From contig VSJD01000294.1 of the NCBI GenBank assembly GCA_008636095.1, positions 1-10,000 on the forward strand: a DNA stretch of 10,000 nucleotides, given 5' to 3'. Numbering within the stretch: position 1 is the first letter of the stretch; every line of letters starts with the position of its first letter. A program made the position numbers and the translations under genes. Positions 6,144-10,000 of the stretch are shown piece after piece. The notes below the pieces were generated by a model that was given only the letters and a program-made list of their open reading frames with translations, was not told the DNA's origin and made no database searches. The DNA comes from Kiritimatiellota bacterium. Its GTDB lineage: Bacteria; Verrucomicrobiota; Kiritimatiellia; JAAZAB01.

Positions 6144-7142
6144 ATGTTGTCCGTCTGCCGATTTCTTAATAATGCACCCTGTGCCTATTCGATGACCTAT
6201 GATGAAGGCTTTGTGGATATCCTGGCCAATGCCTTGCCAATTCACAAAAAGTACGGCATTCCCGGTCACGCGGACGTGGTGGTAAGTCAATTGGGTCAGC
6301 GGCGCAACTGTTATCGCAGTTCCATGAACGGGCTGTTTCACATGGGGGCGGAACATTTACGTTATCTGATTACGGAAGGCTGGAGCGTAGGCAATCATTC
6401 GTGGTCGCATTTTTTGTATCCGACTCAGCCGGGCCTGGATCTATACCGCGAGGTGGTTTATTCCCGGTACTATCTGGAGGATAAGCTCGGGGTCCCCGTG
6501 ACGTTCTTTGCCATTCCCAACGACCAGTGTAACTACGAACCGGCATTGCCCTTTATCCGGCAGGCCGGTTATCTGGGGTGCCAGCAGGTTTATGGCGGCG
6601 TTAATCGCGACGACGTGGATTTGCTGAAAATCCTCAACTTCATGGTAGCCGAAGGTCCCATACGTGCCGCGACCTTCCATTGGCCGCTCTCCCTGACTAC
6701 GGAAAACATTACATTGCAGGAGATCCAGGACGGATGGCTCTGCGAAACCACGCACCTCGTTATGCCTAACGTCATCCAGCCGCACAAGAATATCACGCCC
6801 GAGGGCCTGGAGCGGCGATTTGTGAAGCTACTGGAGATTACGGATAAGCGCCTGTGGGCGGCAACGCCGGAAGATGTGATTGATTATATCATTTTGCGCC
6901 GTCGCACCGTGATCCAGCCGGTCAGCCCAAACGAATATGATGTGAACGTGGATTTACCCGTCGGCATCCAAAAGCGGCAATTGAGCTTTGTGCTGGATGA
7001 TCGGGAGCAAGCCGTGAAACAGATCATGGTTGGCGATGCCTTGGTGGATTTTCGACGGGAGAAAGAAAAAGTTATATTCACCCCGCACGATATTGCGCCC
7101 GGAAATTTGACGCCAACGAAACTTCGTGTCAAATGGCTTTAG
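6144..7142 (+). CDS. NodB-like polysaccharide deacetylase family protein
   Basis: A 332-residue protein of carbohydrate esterase 4/NodB type, which hydrolyses N- or O-acetyl (or related) groups on sugars using a divalent metal. Motif 1 is AYSMTYDEGF: D20 is the expected catalytic base, and E21 stands where the metal-binding second Asp of T[FY]DDG is usual. Motif 2 is VGNHSWSH with metal ligands H85 and H89. VTFFAIPND and ATFHWPLS look like later barrel strands. Residues about 260-332 form a beta-rich tail. There is no signal peptide, so it is probably cytoplasmic. A strong ribosome site AGGAGG (6132-6137) lies 6 bases before the ATG, after a 43-base gap, so the gene may be translated independently of the upstream trio. 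In the operon it could deacetylate the aminosugar product or substrate of DegT; the substrate is not deducible. Confidence 0.85.
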   Translation: MLSVCRFLNNAPCAYSMTYDEGFVDILANALPIHKKYGIPGHADVVVSQLGQRRNCYRSSMNGLFHMGAEHLRYLITEGWSVGNHSWSHFLYPTQPGLDLYREVVYSRYYLEDKLGVPVTFFAIPNDQCNYEPALPFIRQAGYLGCQQVYGGVNRDDVDLLKILNFMVAEGPIRAATFHWPLSLTTENITLQEIQDGWLCETTHLVMPNVIQPHKNITPEGLERRFVKLLEITDKRLWAATPEDVIDYIILRRRTVIQPVSPNEYDVNVDLPVGIQKRQLSFVLDDREQAVKQIMVGDALVDFRREKEKVIFTPHDIAPGNLTPTKLRVKWL

Positions 7143-7158
7143 GAAAAAAGATCAGCGT

Positions 7159-7920
7159 ATGAAAAAAGATATTGATTATTTTGTGTTTATCGGAACGTAT
7201 CCTTTTGGGCAACCGGGACGATACGAAATCAACAATCTTCTTGACGAGACGGCGACGGAAGGGATTGTGCTCAGTTATGCCAGTCCGATGGAAGCCTTGT
7301 TCGCGCGTAACATCGGCGCGGTCAACGAGACGTTCCTAAAGAATTTGTTCAGGAATAAAAATCGTATTCGGGCAGTTCCCATACTGGATTTATCAACAGG
7401 AACTTTTGTAAGGGATATTCGGAAATACCATCGTCATTTTGGTATTGAAGCGTTGCGGATAGCGCCGAATTACCACGGATATGTTTTAAACGCCACGTTG
7501 GCAGAGGAGTGTATTGGTCTGGCAGCAGAATTGGCGCTGATGGTTTTTATCGCCAAGCAGGTGGAGGATGTGCGTTTTCAACCGCCGTGTCTTTCGGTCG
7601 AGGCATTGGATTTGAAGGATATGATGCGTGCAACGGGGGCTGCGCCTAAAACGACAATAGTGCTAAATGGATTCTTGCCGCACGAAATAGCCGCCTTGGA
7701 GCGGATACCAGAAAATGTTTATTTTGATGTCTCGGCGTTCGACCATACATTTGGCGCAATGGAAACTGTGATATCAAAACATGGACCAAAACATTTTGTC
7801 TATGGCTCAGGTCGTCCATTTTTGTATCAAGGGGCGGTACGACATAATTTGGCGAATAGTTCGCTTAGTTCGATAAATGTTCGGACAATACTTGACGGAG
7901 GCAAATGCCATGAACGTTGA
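7159..7920 (+). CDS. Amidohydrolase-2-fold protein lacking metal ligands
   Basis: A 253-residue protein that follows the amidohydrolase-2 TIM-barrel pattern and is nearly the same length as the intact relative encoded at 8421. The metal sites are missing. The N-terminal HxH is replaced by FIGTYPFG (10-17); the strand-5 His region reads MVFIAKQ (129-135); the strand-6 His is N170 in IVLNGF; and the final Asp of GSD is Gly in GSGRPF (216-221). ENVYFDVSAFDH and HGPKHFVYGSG are otherwise well preserved, so the fold is likely intact. It is probably a non-hydrolytic barrel, perhaps a regulatory partner of the neighbour or an enzyme using other chemistry. ATG 7159 is chosen over GTG 7126, which lies inside the deacetylase gene. 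Base composition is clearly more AT-rich than upstream. The end overlaps the next start by 11 bases. Confidence 0.7.
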   Translation: MKKDIDYFVFIGTYPFGQPGRYEINNLLDETATEGIVLSYASPMEALFARNIGAVNETFLKNLFRNKNRIRAVPILDLSTGTFVRDIRKYHRHFGIEALRIAPNYHGYVLNATLAEECIGLAAELALMVFIAKQVEDVRFQPPCLSVEALDLKDMMRATGAAPKTTIVLNGFLPHEIAALERIPENVYFDVSAFDHTFGAMETVISKHGPKHFVYGSGRPFLYQGAVRHNLANSSLSSINVRTILDGGKCHER

Positions 7921-8424
7921 ATGTTCCAGTGAGCTTTTTGAGCTGGCCGAGCGTATTACTGCGGTTGTGCCCTGTGCAGAACGCGTTCGGTTGCTGAAAA
8001 CGGGTGTTCGATATCTGCCCTATGCGGAAGAGCCGAGGTGATGGAGCGGGGATTTGAAAACACTGTCATAACCGGCACTTATTATGGTGCGACCACAGAT
8101 ATTGCCGCTTCCATCGCAACCATTGACAAGCTTAAGCGTGATAAGGTTCCTGAGTTGCTATGGCAACGTGGTCGAAGATAGAAGACTATGATTAATGAGA
8201 TATCACACAAATACGGACTTAGTCTGCGCGCGGAAGGTCCCGCCTGTATTTTCAATATAGCGACGGATAACAAGGAACAGCTCGCATTGTTTACCAACCT
8301 GCTTCTCGAGCATGGATTGTTTCCTGGAGCATCTTGCTGGTTTATTCAATATTCACATACTGACGATGTGATTGATCTGGCTGGAAAGATTATTGATACA
8401 GTCTGCCGAAAGATGAAGAAATGA
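7910..8424 (+). pseudogene. Class III (glutamate-1-semialdehyde aminomutase-like) aminotransferase remnant
   Basis: Pieces of one PLP enzyme lie in order but in different frames. ATG 7910, with GGAGG 8 bases upstream, reads SSELFELAERITAVVPCAER then VRLLKTG, the family's ...LAERi...PcAe.VrFlkTGsEA region. It then goes off frame to a TGA at 8039-8041. From about 7999 another frame reads NGCSISALCGRAEVMERGFE then NTVITGTYYGATTDIAASIA and LWQRGRR, a TAG at 8179-8181, then KTMINEISHKYGL through GASCWFIQYSHTDDVIDLAG to TGA 8424. These match the region after the PLP lysine and the C-terminal domain. Missing are most of the first 80 or so residues and roughly 140 in the middle, including the lysine. 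The TAG sits where Leu is usual and is one base from TTG. Dead gene; family call confident. Confidence 0.8.
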
Positions 8425-9188
8425 CCAATGAAATTATAGATATCCATGCACATGTTCCGCTGGATTTAAGGCTTATTCCGGATATGGTTCGTAGTTTCAG
8501 GCGGAATCTGGTGTCGATGGTATTTATTTCCAGTCTGGGCCGGAACCATTGGCCTGCATTTCCCAGTGCCAAAGAAGTAAACCAGGCGAATGAAGATGCT
8601 TTTGATTTATGCGACAGATATGCCGGATTCTTTCGGGCCTATGTCTATCTCAATCCGCTTGAAAACTGGGCAAAACATATCAATAAATGGTCTCAAAACT
8701 CTAACTTTGTTGGTGTCAAGCTATGGATTTCTCTCAAGAACTCTCTTGGTGACCCGGGTGTATGTTTTCCTGTGCTCAAGTACGCTGCCGATAAAGGATT
8801 CCCGGTGCTGATCCATAGTTTTTTTCGAAACAAAGGGCAATTTGCCGGGGAATTGAACCCAGCCGAAGTAGCTCGGCTTGCCAGGCAGATACCAAAAGTA
8901 AAGATAATCATGGCTCATTTGGGTGGAACCTGGGAGAAGGGATTATATGCGGTAGCCGATCAAAAAAATGTGTTTGTTGATGTATCCGGCGGGCCTCCTT
9001 CGCGGGGCATGCTGGAGACTGCTGTACGTCTCTGTGGACACGACCGTGTGCTCTTCGGGTCTGATATGCCATGCCGGACCGTGCAAAGCCAGTTATGGAA
9101 AATTTGTGCCGCGAAAATCCCGCAGGGTATAAAGAAAAAAATATTGGGAATTAACGCGCGGATTATTTTTGGGAAAAATTTCAGATGA
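8421..9188 (+). CDS. Amidohydrolase-2 family metal-dependent hydrolase
   Basis: A 255-residue TIM-barrel hydrolase with a full set of ligands: IIDIHAHV (H9, H11), FPVLIHSF (H132), KIIMAHLGG (H166) and VLFGSDMP (D215). The family includes hydrolases of amides, lactones and related bonds and some decarboxylases, so the reaction cannot be fixed from sequence alone. Length is a little short for the family but all core motifs are in place. ATG 8421 overlaps the TGA of the broken aminotransferase (ATGA), so translation may have been coupled to it; there is no good ribosome site of its own, and loss of that upstream frame could lower its expression. It pairs in the operon with the metal-less relative at 7159. 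Confidence 0.88.
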   Translation: MTNEIIDIHAHVPLDLRLIPDMVRSFRRNLVSMVFISSLGRNHWPAFPSAKEVNQANEDAFDLCDRYAGFFRAYVYLNPLENWAKHINKWSQNSNFVGVKLWISLKNSLGDPGVCFPVLKYAADKGFPVLIHSFFRNKGQFAGELNPAEVARLARQIPKVKIIMAHLGGTWEKGLYAVADQKNVFVDVSGGPPSRGMLETAVRLCGHDRVLFGSDMPCRTVQSQLWKICAAKIPQGIKKKILGINARIIFGKNFR

Positions 9189-9476
9189 TTCCAAACGATC
9201 CGCTTTATAAAAGTCAATGGCATCTGAATGTGCTGAAAATGGAGGGAGTTCCTTCCGGTGATCCTGATTGGCCATGGTCGCAATCGGATGACGAACAAAA
9301 TGAACATTCCTTTAATCCGTGGCCGGGAATCACACGCGGTAGTTTTCAATGATTTCAACATCCCGCAAGGCACAAAATGCCTTCGGTTGGTAATTGCCCC
9401 CAAATTTCAGTTGTCAGCCCGGCCGCGAAAAGAGAATTGTTTATGGTTTAAACATCAAGTAACGGAAATAAAATGA
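9185..9476 (+). pseudogene. Probable relic of a second subtilase-like gene (5' and 3' ends joined)
   Basis: ATG 9185 overlaps the previous stop (ATGA) and reads MIPNDPLYKSQWHLN then VLKMEGVPSGDPDW. The PNDPLY..QWHL pattern is the typical entry into a subtilase catalytic domain and matches PYDWALKQLHI of the subtilase at 4697. No catalytic motif follows, and this frame closes at TGA 9359-9361. A different frame is open through the second half, reading NIPLIRGRESHAVVFNDFNI then PQGTKCLRLVIAPKFQLSAR, and ends at TGA 9474-9476, which overlaps the start of the next gene. Start and stop couplings of one gene thus survive in two frames, with the body missing. The origin of the 3' half is not recognised. 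It could instead be a small unknown gene plus spacer. Confidence 0.5.
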
Positions 9477-10000
9477 CTGCACGTGAACGTATATTAACCG
9501 CGCTTCGGCGCGAACAGCCGGATCGTGTGCCTTGGATTGAAGGGATCGTGGGCAACGGCATTGCTTCCGCAGTGTGCAAAGAACCAATTCGCGTGGACTG
9601 GTCGGTCGCGCCGGATGGATTTTCCAAAATGCCGGGCGACGTTCTGGCAAAAGAGCAGAAGAAAGTCAACCGCGTGCTTGGCAAGGACAATATCAATTTC
9701 TGCGCGTTTGCGCCCATTTTCGCGCATAAAATGACTCCGGCCGATGACGGAAGTCCGGTATTGGTTGGGGATGGCATGATCCGTACGCGCCGCGATTTTG
9801 AAACCCTGTTCAAATTGCCGTCGGCCGAGACGGCGGATTTTGTCCGGAACGCCGAAGCTTTTATTGCCCATAAGGATGAATATTGCGCGATGGCCTGTGT
9901 GCGCTTAGGCATTGGCGCCACCCTGTTAAGCATGGGCCTTGAAGCATTCTCTTATGCCATGGCCGACGACCCGCAACTGATCGTTGATGTGCATGATGCC
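9473..10000 (+). CDS. Uroporphyrinogen-decarboxylase-like (corrinoid methyltransferase-type) protein, N-terminal part
   Basis: The first 176 residues of a protein that runs off the right edge with no stop. It opens with MTARERILTALRREQPDRVP, the classic N-terminus of the URO-D superfamily (reR...aL....DRvP). In operons away from heme genes these proteins are usually methyltransferases of the MtaA/MtbA type or relatives that move methyl groups to or from corrinoid or thiol carriers. The later zinc-binding and active-site motifs lie outside the window. ATG 9473 overlaps the stop of the preceding relic (ATGA) with only a weak purine stretch upstream. Composition returns to the higher GC of 2494-7142. 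It suggests a methyl-transfer step in the pathway; heme-type decarboxylation is unlikely from context, but this is inference. Confidence 0.85.
   Translation, partial: MTARERILTALRREQPDRVPWIEGIVGNGIASAVCKEPIRVDWSVAPDGFSKMPGDVLAKEQKKVNRVLGKDNINFCAFAPIFAHKMTPADDGSPVLVGDGMIRTRRDFETLFKLPSAETADFVRNAEAFIAHKDEYCAMACVRLGIGATLLSMGLEAFSYAMADDPQLIVDVHDA

Larger units (their letters stand above)
7143..9476. other. AT-richer segment inside the operon
   Basis: Hand counts on single 60-base lines: 23/60 GC at 7741-7800 and 28/60 at 8581-8640, against 34/60 at 4261-4320 and 34/60 at 9541-9600. Codon third positions in 7159-7920 and 8421-9188 are often A/T, unlike the genes on both sides. The segment holds two amidohydrolase-2 genes and two broken genes. 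It may have a separate origin. No insertion sequence, tRNA or terminal repeat is seen at either border. Confidence 0.5.

Noticed and set aside
8179..8181. TAG as pyrrolysine or another recoded amino acid
   Set aside because: The gene also has frame changes and large losses, and the position is normally Leu (TTG is one base away), so a plain nonsense mutation is simpler.
9258..9476. Independent small gene starting at GTG 9258
   Set aside because: There is no ribosome site at 9258, and the coupled start is at 9185. The frame is better read as the 3' part of a damaged gene, though this is not certain.
1..10000. CRISPR array, tRNA/rRNA genes, insertion sequences, attachment sites
   Set aside because: No regularly spaced repeats, no tRNA cloverleaf or rRNA sequence, no transposase motif and no paired terminal repeats were seen by eye.

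Overview
The window looks like a chromosomal accessory region from a bacterium with moderate GC content. The mix is an AraC/XylS regulator next to a DegT aminotransferase, a Gfo/Idh/MocA oxidoreductase, paired amidohydrolase-2 proteins and a uroporphyrinogen-decarboxylase-like methyltransferase, with a secreted CBM9-like protein nearby. That mix recalls the Planctomycetota-Verrucomicrobiota-Lentisphaerota-Kiritimatiellota group. This is an inference from gene content only; there is no rRNA or other phylogenetic marker here.

Layout. The 5' part of a secreted CBM9-like protein runs leftward off the window (1-303, minus strand). Its only plausible start is an ATT codon. A gene-free, partly AT-rich divergent region follows (304-784), with repeats and operator-like palindromes. 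On the plus strand comes a wrecked phosphate-uptake locus (785-1206), in which the start of a DUF47/PhoU-like gene is joined out of frame to the end of a PiT permease gene. Next are a small PGPGW-type membrane protein (1211-1450) and an AraC regulator (1492-2337).

From 2494 to the right edge all genes lie on the plus strand and are tightly packed; five junctions are 4-base ATGA stop/start overlaps. The order is: DegT/DnrJ/EryC1/StrS aminotransferase; Gfo/Idh/MocA oxidoreductase; cytoplasmic-looking subtilase whose catalytic Ser is replaced by Cys; NodB-like polysaccharide deacetylase; amidohydrolase-2-fold protein that has lost its metal ligands; relic of a class III (glutamate-1-semialdehyde-type) aminotransferase; intact amidohydrolase-2; relic of what appears to be a second subtilase; and the N-terminal part of a URO-D/corrinoid-methyltransferase-like protein cut by the window edge. 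The stretch 7143-9476 is visibly more AT-rich than its flanks.

The genes look like a small-molecule operon under the AraC regulator. DegT plus Gfo/Idh is a pairing known from aminosugar and keto-sugar chemistry; the deacetylase and amidohydrolases could hydrolyse C-N or C-O bonds; the URO-D-like protein could move a methyl group. I do not recognise the whole as a described pathway. The most distinctive points are the Ser-to-Cys subtilase, the metal-less/active amidohydrolase pair, and the repeated damage pattern: two clear gene remnants and one probable remnant in which a 5' end is fused out of frame to a 3' end after an internal loss.
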